Shown here: positions 30,001 to 35,934 of the stretch, piece by piece | Numbering within the stretch: the first letter of the stretch is position 1 | Layout of the letters: every line of letters starts with the position of its first letter | Assembly: GCA_016285885.1 (NCBI GenBank) | Contig: JAEERP010000003.1 | Coordinates: 1-64,000, forward strand | Source of the DNA: Paludibacteraceae bacterium | GTDB taxonomy: Bacteria; Bacteroidota; Bacteroidia; Bacteroidales; Paludibacteraceae | DNA length: 64,000 nt | Direction of reading: 5' to 3' | Position numbers and translations under genes: made by a program | Notes under the pieces: model-generated | What the model saw: the letters and a program-made list of their open reading frames with translations, nothing else | Database searches by the model: none | What the model was told of the DNA's origin: nothing

Positions 30001-31309
30001 AATAAACATAGAGTACGGCAGATCCATCCGCCTTCACCTCGATACTTGAAGAGGCATTCCGTTCATTATCCTTTTCCCAGCCAGTACGAGTCTTGTTAGG
30101 GATGCTTGCGTCCGTCGCCGTGACGGTTGTTCCTACAACCGCTTGACGGGTCTCCGAATTATCATAGACGAAAGAGGTCGCTGTGCCCTCTGCATTATAT
30201 TTCTCGAACAGATAGATAATAGTATAGTCCACCGTCACACCCGACCACTTCGCATGGAGCGTTTGGTCCGCCTCGAGCAAAACGCTCGAACCAGCCGCTT
30301 GAGTGCAAGCCTCGTCAAGGTACCACCCCTCGAAGTTGTAACCAGTGCGAGTCGGGTGTTGGATACTGGAGATAGAGACCGATGTGCCATACGGCTCTTG
30401 AATCGCATTGACAGGTGTCCCACCCGTAGTGTTGAAAGTGAGCAAGAACTTCTTACGGGTATACAAGACATCTATCTCCTGTCCCGCGGCCTGCGTGATC
30501 ACGGTTGGCGTAGTGCTCTCAAAATCAGCGAACGGGAAAGACTTCACATCCGCCGTGACGGTAGAATTCAAGACGCCATGCACGTCATCCACCCTTGAGC
30601 CAGCTATTTCCGTATAACCACTTCCCGTCAGATCCTTCAGTTTATAGACATACGAATAGGTGGCTGTATAAGGGACATACTTCACACGTTTCAACAACTC
30701 GCGGTTCTGATTCGCCGATGCGAGATCACTTGGCGTGATGGATATCGACAGCTGCTCCGGATAGAAAATATTACCATCAGAGGCATTGGGTGTACAACCC
30801 ACCACCTCACTTGGCACCGCCGTTTGTGCGGGAGAGACGATCGTGAACGGATGTTCCGCAGTCACCTTCGTGCCATCAATAATATAGTCGGCGCGATCAA
30901 ACACAGAGTCCTTGCCTTGGACGCAATCATCATACCAATACTCTACCTTAACCGTATAAAGATTAATGCTCTCGAAAACGGCATGTATCTTCATATCACC
31001 ATTCACCGTTGTAGTAGTGGAGACCATTCTGTCAGACTCGTCCGCCCATCCCAGGAAGTTCTTTCCCGAGCAGAAAGGATCTTGAGGTAAGAACATGAAA
31101 GTACTACCGGTTTGACGGGTCATCAACGCATGTTCTTGTTCCCCTTGGCCACAATCATAGACGAAGCGCACCGTGTGGGCGGCAGCCTGAGCAGGAGCCA
31201 AGGCGGTAACGAGAGAGATGGCGAAGAAGATTGAGAGCAAACATCTCGTCATCCAGCCCCTTCGTTTCCGATTCAACACTGAAGACATAAGATTATATAT
31301 AGTTTCCAT
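18065..31309 (-). CDS. Giant T9SS-type repeat surface protein (4414 aa)
   Basis: 4414 residues in one uninterrupted frame. The signal peptide ends near APAQAAAHT (about residue 44). Residues ~45-1000 hold InlB-type (Listeria-Bacteroides) repeats with the motif TRTGYNFEGWYLD, plus MucBP-like segments. MBG-like modules (KTYDGNPLSSNG) begin near 1016. HYR/Ig-like regions lie at ~1826-1996 and an SprB-like repeat (SRCQNTPDGVIEGTIEGG) at ~2000-2080. From ~2170 to ~3340 comes a run of about 13 MBG-like units, five of them nearly identical (89 aa each). More MBG units follow, then a second set of InlB-type repeats to ~4335. The last ~75 residues (GAYIVRINNQFRKVLVK) resemble a T9SS type A sorting tail. 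There is no catalytic domain. An adhesin or surface fibre role is likely; binding to cellulose or plant surfaces is only inferred from the neighbouring cellulases. Confidence 0.85.
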   Translation of the reverse strand: METIYNLMSSVLNRKRRGWMTRCLLSIFFAISLVTALAPAQAAAHTVRFVYDCGQGEQEHALMTRQTGSTFMFLPQDPFCSGKNFLGWADESDRMVSTTTTVNGDMKIHAVFESINLYTVKVEYWYDDCVQGKDSVFDRADYIIDGTKVTAEHPFTIVSPAQTAVPSEVVGCTPNASDGNIFYPEQLSISITPSDLASANQNRELLKRVKYVPYTATYSYVYKLKDLTGSGYTEIAGSRVDDVHGVLNSTVTADVKSFPFADFESTTPTVITQAAGQEIDVLYTRKKFLLTFNTTGGTPVNAIQEPYGTSVSISSIQHPTRTGYNFEGWYLDEACTQAAGSSVLLEADQTLHAKWSGVTVDYTIIYLFEKYNAEGTATSFVYDNSETRQAVVGTTVTATDASIPNKTRTGWEKDNERNASSSIEVKADGSAVLYVYYKLKEYTFRFNAGTYETGGWFSQTYNVSATLVGHNVTNQQNQLSYTMTVKLGQDISTSWPMEVTGYYRRNGNQRTDVNFRGWLPEGSSTIYSTKRLMVDLDMLPTTGTTITYTAQWINGGNTITVNYWFQNADDNEYVKSDKYSQTFKTPAQTTLSAKDIPGYVYDHGNSGTQATTYNFYYNRNTYDINYIYNGEVLQSIPDVKFGANINTSTYNYTPSTPVGKEDYTWCGWKADSKLQNDYVFDVMPGNDLALYACWQAPQYTVTFNYNYEGASEPYNTQTVEKYKSVEDLQQPIRAHYEFNGWYTDPVGGTRYTVGTQVTGNETLYAHWRLIPLSYTVRYLEDGTDTPLFTEKAVTSAALAYGQVITEQAMTIAGYLPDQAEKNVTLDYEGNMITFYYVTKPENNKYKVRYCLKDHPEVEVHEESNWVEVPGNTTSVTVMAENVDKTWMEGHGATGDLLVKDYYPEEASKSFQLGQDGESNVFTIYYLDYESVMFNISCVDVCEVPIPNVAPIRVAIQPNMDYEFNTSLTGYTYKKALIWDGNNTTEYEGTGGKLVYWVAPDGPTSLEIKAIFQKDLTLTASSKNKTYDGNPLSSNGVSDVSVSGLMEGHTLSSISYDGEVTNVSENVVFTTPKNAVIDGLCDDDYYNIEYVSGTLKIDQRTVTINMDADRWTNGPCYDGVERTIGFRDHGSQINISDDLYDEQYGDDLRAQAESITLTKTDAGPSEKDYTYILPITAEMFSLPVDMNYDVTLYPRDGELRICPAELTVKADDKEKTNYIGASDPEWTATVTGFVAGETMEQLGLAYNFTREEGEDVGTYAITPMGAEQVGNYRITYEPGTLTIKDGTEPLYNIAKIDNTYYRLAKTTILPMKSSQQYLDSLNITTAGSQYKFGAKDLYEADEYDFETSLPEITVGGNTYVYKPIDYVPDESAPILYYTVEANPLIAVVKNKIGGMNGNTPRWLVSEEQRYDDPNTTSGFHRDYTIILHNIYQDQILYNFLQIGNRSTYYRLNRTHIYGPLASLLNVGDVNKNTWHYTCTPDEQAYDFSNLKLRIAGTQNDTVEYVYRATAPTDAYYEPYFTVTYEKIRVENRMHEDESWYTNPLGWLDTETDWEVANWTKAYHANYRATLHVCSYKGVTLVANSDTIDYDGETHTISGYKAYLKDNTEVTGIEFTGVNASVTGTDAGEYTNEITGYVLKNTKDKSNKYVIDTVIYGTLKINPIELTIQTGSDEKVYDGSALTNNDVIISGYVNGETATVKITGSQTEVGESDNTYTIAFEGEDGAEGATAKRSNYVITETLGTLKVNLSCEEITLQTADDATDCTAAYTLVASNVLGEGMSCFYKINDGEFAEFTEGVTSSFSDGDTIVWQARNSGSVFSTCTQTVRVEDGTKPVIALNTESKPNGYDWGCNPTVVAPQFTFSDNCDGEGNVPEADVTSSQSSNGCQITKTWTANYKDAAGNEADPMVVSYTWTEAAAPTIDDIDDVTATPAGGCTYTMPDLSSIVLGKTTSECGGDVSFVSQSYEAGTSYEQTNVAQEISVTVTVKDACGSEATKEVKVVVPANTLKASITSVESRCQNTPDGVIEGTIEGGQAPYSVSWSGAAGVSQANASSFKIEGLPDGSYAVTVADANGCQNTQNTAIAQLTQKITVKAKSDSKTYDGTPLTNAGYTTTGALESGDEIKDVVVSGTITNVGTVANKVTSFKIMRGTQDVTCYYDTAMVSGVLEITKQPLTINIAGNTDTKSYNGNEQSVTGWTVTSLEGTDAAKALFSQSKITCSNPAVAKGTNVNTYYMGLLESMFSYGDDNIDVTFEVTDGSLDIEAATLTITVTGHSGTETYTGEEQSVTGYDLSCASTLYDASKVQFTGTAVASGTNVGHYAMGLKSEQFSYDDPNFTGVTFEVTDGSLDIEAREDVIVTITKHSDVITYNGEEHTVTGYDFDSNDPLYIESYMRFNGEASDSIAKGTNVGSYGMSFDDTYFENINANFKDVKFEVNSDDSLVIKPLEGVVVTITEHADTFVYDGEAHTVSGYEVAINNGLYKESDFTFSGDSTITGTDAGSYSMPVEETDFENDNANFKDVKFVVVPDTMVITPRENVVITITKHSDTITYDGEEHMVSGYDFDSNDPLYIESYMNFTGAESDSIAKGTNVGSYGMTFDETFFENINDNFKDVKFEVNSNDSLVIKPLDVLVEITGHKDTVIYNGSEQTLYGYDWEASEELYNTADYFIHQGDSVAAGTTVDTYYMHLSEGQFENTNDNFTVTFEVKSDGWLTINPLDVLVEITGHKDTVIYNGSEQAIYGYEWKATEELYNTADYFTHQGDSVAAGTTVDTYYMHLSEGQFENTNDNFNVTFEVKSDGWLTINPLDVLVEITGHKDTVIYNGSEQAIYGYDWKATEELYNTADYFTYAGDSVAAGTTVDTYYMNLSEGQFENTNDNFNVTFEVKSDGWLTITPLDVLVEITGHKDTVIYNGSEQAIYGYEWKATEELYNTADYFTHQGDSVAAGTTVDTYYMHLSEGQFENTNDNFTVTFEVKSDGWLTITPLDVLVEITGHKDTVIYNGSEQAIYGYEWKATEELYNTADYFIHQGDSVAAGTTIDTYYMNLSEGQFENTNDNFNVTFEVKSDGWLTINPLHVLVDITGHVDTVTYDALAHSVYGYEWNASDSLYNTADYFSYEGDSVATGTDVNTYMMGLKKDQFKNTNNNFDVEFSVTDGWLTIKPLDVLVNITGHVDTVIYNGSEQAIPGYEWIASDSLYNTADYFTYAGDSVAKGTTVGTYMMGLKNDQFMNTNNNFSVTFDVTDGWLTINRLDVIVDITGHVDTLTYNGLTQYVYDYDWNANTPLYTKDDFIHVNDSVAAGTTIGTYPMGLEVGQFTNVNENFTVSFNLVSDGWLTITPILDTITITAYSGTMVYDGGELYDDNFKYTRGILVEGDELFADVEGSIINVGSVPNVVTGYRVLRDGVDVTENYTFATPVDGKLTVTKRPVTFTSATDEKVYDGTPLTNNTVEVTPTATGRGFVRGEGAKFTVTGTITEIGTVDNTFTYTLQSNTDAGNYDIEVIMGTLTVTKIETPIVITANSNDRMYNGTPLTDNGFTFTPDVLAEGDELIVDVEGSITDFGSTANKVTGYKVVRGENDVTKNYTFDEPRIGLLSILRRSVTLTSATDTKVYDRTPLTNNMVTIGGNGFAEGEGATFNVSGTITNFGSVANEFTYELNENTKAINYVIETTYGTLSITKRPTAIVYNYGYDVKSDTTSGFADEPYVKLDDPVRKGYDFIGWNAELPELLPLDTLTVTAQWDLVTYEIQLDTFETITYTVEDHKVIDLNDHIPYYEGYDFMGWRDQNGEIVTSISTDDAGSVELTATWHIATYNITYISNGKTLKTVPVVYADPIPAIADPTRTGYTFNGWSPEIPATMPEGGLTVTAQWGLITYQITLEDDGKVVGVYEYTVEDDYFYIDKMEDREGMRFDGWMLNGELLDYDKNEDKYVFFPKIVAGTVSLTAKWTTVSNEFNLVYKVDGVTYQNFVINAGESTEAYAASVQDPANKRGYMFNGWDMVIPETMPRKNLVVNAIWKPVTYSITLRDENGEEVERISYTIEDRIVLPTYEGRDGQVFLGWTDGVNTYLEIKPGSSAEDFELTASWGVKSFEIIYVVDGIEYARDTIQAGAPLVKIPDPETTEDGYAFSGWSATPDIMPAQDLTITGRFELGGYNLIYTIDGEVFKTTHYLYGAAISPSKAPARSGYEFDKWDGLPASMPAHDVTVSATYKVATYSIVLRNEGVALDTIYYTTFDESIALPTIEGPGKMFKGWYDGRRTVNRINPRDYSGNIDLVASWIYFNFTVTFYVDDVQYAKNNSMRYGDVIPLPEEPTKEGLYFIRWDGMPADGLMPEKDLNLRAVFSDSPVGVDLVETPTVDVYTEVGEIVVLRAEGMDIQVMDFDGVTLFIGKSNAESFSIPVRYRGAYIVRINNQFRKVLVK
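21308..23434 (-). repeat. In-frame 264-267 bp tandem repeat array
   Basis: Five nearly identical 267-bp units (about 22100-23434) each encode 89 residues beginning LDVLVEITGHKDTVIYNGSEQ and ending SDGWLTINP. Three more diverged 264-267 bp units (LHVLVDITGHVDTV, LDVLVNITGHVDTV, LDVIVDITGHVDTL) continue to about 21308. The units keep the reading frame and differ mostly at scattered positions (YGYEW/YGYDW, YFTHQ/YFTYA, MHL/MNL). This suggests recent expansion by unequal crossing-over or gene conversion. Array length could differ between strains or be collapsed in assembly. Confidence 0.9.
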
Positions 31310-31470
31310 AACGGTAAATATTTACGTACAACAAAATAAGAGAACAGAACACCCCGCAAAGGTGGCATACTACAGGGAAAAGATACCTTTTATTTGTGCT
31401 CATACACCCTATCTATCTATAATACAATACTTTGCGTCATAAGTCTAGTTCTCCGAGATAATACTCGTTG

Positions 31471-31478
31471 CAAAGTTA
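31471..31478 (-). promoter_or_regulatory. -7 element of the giant gene
   Basis: TAACTTTG on the minus strand, about 160 nt upstream of the start, giving a long 5' leader. The 429-bp spacer between 31310 and 31738 otherwise shows only this element and the terminator of the following GH5 gene. Confidence 0.4.
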
Positions 31479-31675
31479 AATATTTTCAGGCAGAAAGAAT
31501 GGAGGAATGTCAAAAAAATCACATATTTTAACAAATGATAAACAATAAGAAGATTTACGTCGTATCGCAACATCCGATGCGTGTCGGCGGTACAGACTTT
31601 TATTCTGATAAGGGGAAAGTATTAAGAAAAAGCAAAACAGGGCGTGTAGACTCGGAAGATGGGGGTGGCGGACCA

Positions 31676-31712
31676 TAAAAAATCGGGGATGAGTATGGTA
31701 CCCACCCCCGAT
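31676..31712 (-). terminator. Terminator of the GH5-CBM gene
   Basis: Minus-strand stem ATCGGGG/CCCCGAT with a loop of about 17 nt, followed by a run of six T, 27 nt after the stop. Confidence 0.8.
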
Positions 31713-31738
31713 ATAATTATTCCTTTACGGAAATTTGA

Positions 31739-33856
31739 TTACTTTACAATAATCTTAGCGAACTTAGAGCCTTCAGCAGAAGCAACCTCTACGTTGTAAA
31801 CACCAGCTGCCAAGTTGATGGCGAGTTTAGATGTACCCTCGATAGAAGCGCTATAAACCTCAGCGCCGACCAAGCTGAAGATCTTCACGTCAGCCTTGCC
31901 CTCAGCTGCTACATTGATGATACCATCAGCAACTACTGAAGGGTAAACGATAGCCTCAGTGTTGTTCAAGATCTTATCTACAGAAGTGATAACCTCCTCT
32001 GGATATCCATCGCCTGTCCAAGGCTTCTCAAATTGGAAGCTAAGACCACCGATACCTGCATGACCGAATGGGAACGCCATTCTTACGACAAACTTTCCAG
32101 CCTCCTTGAAGAGGATACCGTCGAATGTCTCTGTGTCACCGAATTCAGGATCTCCAGTAGTACACCAAACCTTATCGTTAGCATCTTTTGGCTTGCTGCC
32201 ATATACAGGAGCATCTACATATGGAGCGAATTGCTCTGCCTCCATGGCAACTTCCTGTGTATTAGTGGACTTCTTGTAATCTACCATGAACGGTTGAGAA
32301 GCGTGGTCTTTCAAAGTAAGAGTGAAACCACCTGCACCGGTGTATGTACACTCACCCTTTGCGTTACAAGAAACCTCACCCATACCAGCAGTCTTGTCAG
32401 GGTGAACAGCCATGTGCATGCTATAGTAACCAGGATCCTTCACGTCGAATGTGTAAAGCAACCACTCACCTGCGCAAACCCAGCCCAAGTTGTAGAGACC
32501 GCTACTCCAAGAACCTTCAACACAAGCACCCGTTACGTCCACACACTCATCGAAACGGAAATCACACCACTCACGACCAGCGTAGCACTTCAACACATCT
32601 CTCTCCTCACCAGTGTTCGCATATGCGGAAGAAATAAGTTCCTTCTCATTGTAAGTAGTTGCGGTTGCTTCCGTATAACCCTCTTCGTCGGTGTTGTTAG
32701 CGTCATAATAAGTAATACCTGAACAACTTGCCAAGTCACCATCTACCTTCTCCGGATTATCATCATAGTAACCAAGGTTCAAGATAGCATCATCGTGCTT
32801 GCTCTCAGCAGAAAGTTTGAAGCAGCTACCACCGTAACATGCGGTAACAACTGGCTTCAACTCACCACCCAACATCTCCTGGATGAATTTTCCTGAAGGT
32901 GAAAGGTTTGAACCGCAAGTACCCTCAAATGTAGAAGCACCCTCTCTCTTGTTACCATATGACCAGTTCATCCAGCTGACGATCTGACCGCAACCATCCA
33001 ATCCTGCACAGTGAGTCAAGAATGTTTTTGCGAAAGCAGTGTTAACATCGTCATAAGAAGCTCTCTTCTCTGGTTGAGCGGAACTCAAACCCCACTCAGA
33101 CACGAAGATAGGAATTCTTGTAGATGCAGGGAGGAACTCAGAGCTCTCCAAACCTACGTGAGCAGGCTCATTGGCATACAAGTGGAATGCATACATCACA
33201 TACGCATCATTCGTATTGATCAGGTTACCTGTGCTGGCTACCTGAGAGTAGATGTACTGGTCCCAGTTTGGCGTACCAACAATAATGATAGGCTTGCTCT
33301 TGTCGATGCTAGTGATAGTTTTAATCACATCCTCAGCATAGCTCTTGATAGTACCCCATTGAACACCAGAAGGCTCGTTACAAACCTCATAGATAATGTG
33401 ATTGTACTTCTTGTCAGCTACCTCTTGCGCTACCATACGGAAGAAGTTCTTCGCTTCGTTAGCGTAATTAGCAGGGTTACCTTTCCCATTGGCTGCCTCC
33501 AATATGTGCCAGTCGATAACACAGTACATACCCTTCTCAGCAGTCCAGCTCATCCAGTTCTTGATACCACTATCATCAATTGAACCGAAATCAGTAAGAT
33601 AACGTGCGATACGAACACAGTTGGCACCCGCACCCTTCATAGCCTCCAAATCATTCGCTGTACGCAAACAGTTCTCGCTATAGAATCCGAACGAACTCCA
33701 ACCTTTCAATTGAACTGGCTCGCCCTTCTCGCTGGAAAGCTGAATGCCCACCAATTTCAATTTACCCCACTTGTCAATGTAATTGACACTTGCGTCAACC
33801 GCACCCGCCTGAAGCCAAGCGAAAGCAGCGACTAAAAGGAATAAAACTTTCTTCAT
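31739..33856 (-). CDS. T9SS-secreted GH5 cellulase with CBM-like module
   Basis: 705 residues from MKKVLFLLVAAFAWLQAGAVDA, a signal peptide. The GH5 domain (about 25-335) has RIARY, IDWHILE, the acid/base Glu161 in YEVCNEPSG, His in MYAFHLY and the nucleophile Glu254 in FVSEWG. This pattern fits endo-1,4-glucanases, GH5_2-like. Residues ~345-600 form a Cys-rich region containing GEWLLYTFDVKDPGYYSMHMAV, typical of CBM6/CBM35-like beta sandwiches. The last ~75 residues, ending GVYNVEVASAEGSKFAKIIVK, are a T9SS type A sorting domain. It should therefore be secreted and bound at the cell surface. The same GH5-CBM-tail design recurs in the truncated gene at the right edge. Substrate specificity is inferred. 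Confidence 0.92.
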   Translation of the reverse strand: MKKVLFLLVAAFAWLQAGAVDASVNYIDKWGKLKLVGIQLSSEKGEPVQLKGWSSFGFYSENCLRTANDLEAMKGAGANCVRIARYLTDFGSIDDSGIKNWMSWTAEKGMYCVIDWHILEAANGKGNPANYANEAKNFFRMVAQEVADKKYNHIIYEVCNEPSGVQWGTIKSYAEDVIKTITSIDKSKPIIIVGTPNWDQYIYSQVASTGNLINTNDAYVMYAFHLYANEPAHVGLESSEFLPASTRIPIFVSEWGLSSAQPEKRASYDDVNTAFAKTFLTHCAGLDGCGQIVSWMNWSYGNKREGASTFEGTCGSNLSPSGKFIQEMLGGELKPVVTACYGGSCFKLSAESKHDDAILNLGYYDDNPEKVDGDLASCSGITYYDANNTDEEGYTEATATTYNEKELISSAYANTGEERDVLKCYAGREWCDFRFDECVDVTGACVEGSWSSGLYNLGWVCAGEWLLYTFDVKDPGYYSMHMAVHPDKTAGMGEVSCNAKGECTYTGAGGFTLTLKDHASQPFMVDYKKSTNTQEVAMEAEQFAPYVDAPVYGSKPKDANDKVWCTTGDPEFGDTETFDGILFKEAGKFVVRMAFPFGHAGIGGLSFQFEKPWTGDGYPEEVITSVDKILNNTEAIVYPSVVADGIINVAAEGKADVKIFSLVGAEVYSASIEGTSKLAINLAAGVYNVEVASAEGSKFAKIIVK

Positions 33857-33908
33857 TTTTTTATACAATTAATTAAACATAAAATAATCTGCGTCTAAAC
33901 TCAGCGCA

Positions 33909-33916
33909 CAAATTTA
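33909..33916 (-). promoter_or_regulatory. -7 element of the GH5-CBM gene
   Basis: TAAATTTG on the minus strand, 52 nt upstream of the start. It fits TAnnTTTG. The remaining spacer (to 34188) holds a GGGGACATG/CATGTCCCC hairpin at 34101-34126 without a T-run. Confidence 0.4.
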
Positions 33917-34100
33917 GTAAAAGAATCTGAATGGCGAAATGAAAAGTGTTAAAAAAGAATTCATGGGAGCTCCTCCACTACCCCTAATGTCAAGCAGATG
34001 GAGAATTTTTGATTAGTAGACATCATGGAAATCCACCCGACCTGAGGAACGGGACTTCACATCCAGCGGATGCGCTCAACTCATTCTTACAGAAGCAATA

Positions 34101-34126
34101 GGGGACATGACCAACGCCATGTCCCC
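34101..34126 (-). terminator. Hairpin downstream of the GPH transporter gene
   Basis: Perfect 9-bp stem GGGGACATG/CATGTCCCC with an 8-nt loop, about 60 nt after the transporter stop. No T-run follows on either strand, so it may act as an mRNA 3' end or a rho-assisted terminator. A weaker GAGAGG/CCTCTTTT stem lies between it and the gene (34145-34180). Confidence 0.35.
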
Positions 34127-34188
34127 ACTTTACCTATCTATAAAAGAGGCGGGGAAAACTCCCTTTCTATCCTCTCTTTTAGCACTTT

Positions 34189-35907
34189 TTATTCTTCCTT
34201 CTCTGGAGCAGCCGCTCTTTGTTTCTCAAGAATCTCCGAGTTGCGCTTGATCATATCCTCGTCGATCTTGTAGAAGAACAAGGCAATGATGGCGATTATA
34301 GAGCCAACCAACGGCAACAGTGAATATATGTTCTTGATCGAAGATATTATGTCAGCGGCGAGTTGTGTGTTGGCCACGAATCCAATGGTAGCCAACGCAA
34401 ACGCAGGGATAGCGTTCGCCAATGCCGTACCCAACTTCTGAGCCATTGTGGCAGACGAATAAATCAAACCTGTCGCACGACGGCCTGTCTCCACCTCCGC
34501 ATTGTCCGCAACGTCCGCATACATACTCCACATGATGTAACCACATGGACCGATGGACAAAGTGAACAACAAATTCAGAAGCAAGATCAACGAAACATTC
34601 TCCTTAGGAACGAACATAAAGCTCAAGGAAAGAACCGACGCCAAGATGAAACATCCGATCCATGTAGGCTTCTTGCCAAACTTGCGCACAACAATTTGAA
34701 TCAACAATGTACCTATAATGGTGAGGATTGAGCCCAATCCCAAAAGGATCGTGGACACCAACTCCCAGTTCAACTTGATGCCGAAGATAGAGCCGTTCAC
34801 CTCGAACGTGAAGTAGGAAATTCTATCACCTACCATAGGAGTGGCCTTTTCGTCCTCCGTTCCCCTTATGACATCAATACTTGCATACTCACCTTTCTCA
34901 TTTTTTGTCTGGAACATTCTTTCCGTACCGAACATAACTGCCTTCCCATCCTTGACGACTGGCTTTCCATCCTCCATCAAAGGGAACTTTATACCATTCG
35001 AAATCGTGTCTATGACACCATTCTCCAACACATATGCGAAAGGCACCATCTTTCCGGCCTCGTTCGGTTGCTCGATGATCTGCGTGATATGCTGTTCGTC
35101 ATGGATCTTAGTGTCCGCCACGTAGTACTTAGCATAATATGGCACCAAACCATTGTGGACGAAAACGAAGAACAAGAACGCAATACCTGCGACAGTCAAA
35201 GATATCCATGGCACATTATGACCCAAATCCTTCATGTCCTCCGACAAGTTGGAGGTCTCCTTCTTCACTGGCTCAACACGTTCCCTCGTGAAGAAGAATG
35301 TACAGAACAACAATATCGCAGCGGCCACAGCATATATCAACGCAGTAGTTGCAAATGCCTCCTGACCTGATTGCTGATACTTCTGACTGATGGTGCGGAC
35401 AATCGTGAACACGAATCCATAACTCAACAGACAACCCACTTGCGCCAATACGTTCCTATAAGATGATACAACATCTCTTTCCTTCGGCTCCGCTGAGATG
35501 ACACCCATCAACGCACCATATGGCACATTGACTACGGAATACATCAGACGAAACGCGAGGAACGTCAAATAGGCATAAATGATCTTGCCTGAATCACTGA
35601 AGGCTGGTGTACGGAATGTCATATATCCGATCACACAGAACGGTATCAAACCGAACAATATCCACGGACGGAATCGACCCCAACGGGAATTCTTTCTGTC
35701 GGCGATAGCGCCAATCACAACGTCGAAAGCGATATCAATACATGAAATGATTAATATCATCGTTCCCGCCACCTTCGCATCAATGCCGAAATAGTCCGTA
35801 TAGAACACGGTGGCAACACATATCAATCCCCAGAAGAGGTTGCATGCCAAATCTCCTACACCATAGGAGAGTTTCTCTACGATAGAGAGTTTTTGATTGT
35901 TTTCCAT
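34189..35907 (-). CDS. GPH-family sugar:cation symporter with large loop insertion
   Basis: 572 residues from MENNQKLSIVEKLSYGVGDLACN, the typical start of glycoside-pentoside-hexuronide symporters. About 12 membrane segments are visible, with the family loop GAIADRKNSRWGRFRPWILFG after the second. Most members have about 460 residues. The excess is a hydrophilic insert of ~110 residues (about 265-378, 34774-35115) between membrane segments VPYYAKYY and LNWELVSTILLG, containing EDGKPVVKDGKAVMFGTERM. Such an insert is unusual and probably lies outside the membrane. The gene follows the GH3 gene by 27 nt, so import of cello-oligosaccharides or their products is the likely job. Confidence 0.88.
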   Translation of the reverse strand: MENNQKLSIVEKLSYGVGDLACNLFWGLICVATVFYTDYFGIDAKVAGTMILIISCIDIAFDVVIGAIADRKNSRWGRFRPWILFGLIPFCVIGYMTFRTPAFSDSGKIIYAYLTFLAFRLMYSVVNVPYGALMGVISAEPKERDVVSSYRNVLAQVGCLLSYGFVFTIVRTISQKYQQSGQEAFATTALIYAVAAAILLFCTFFFTRERVEPVKKETSNLSEDMKDLGHNVPWISLTVAGIAFLFFVFVHNGLVPYYAKYYVADTKIHDEQHITQIIEQPNEAGKMVPFAYVLENGVIDTISNGIKFPLMEDGKPVVKDGKAVMFGTERMFQTKNEKGEYASIDVIRGTEDEKATPMVGDRISYFTFEVNGSIFGIKLNWELVSTILLGLGSILTIIGTLLIQIVVRKFGKKPTWIGCFILASVLSLSFMFVPKENVSLILLLNLLFTLSIGPCGYIMWSMYADVADNAEVETGRRATGLIYSSATMAQKLGTALANAIPAFALATIGFVANTQLAADIISSIKNIYSLLPLVGSIIAIIALFFYKIDEDMIKRNSEILEKQRAAAPEKEE

Positions 35908-35934
35908 TGTATTAAAGTTTTTATTGATTTTCAA

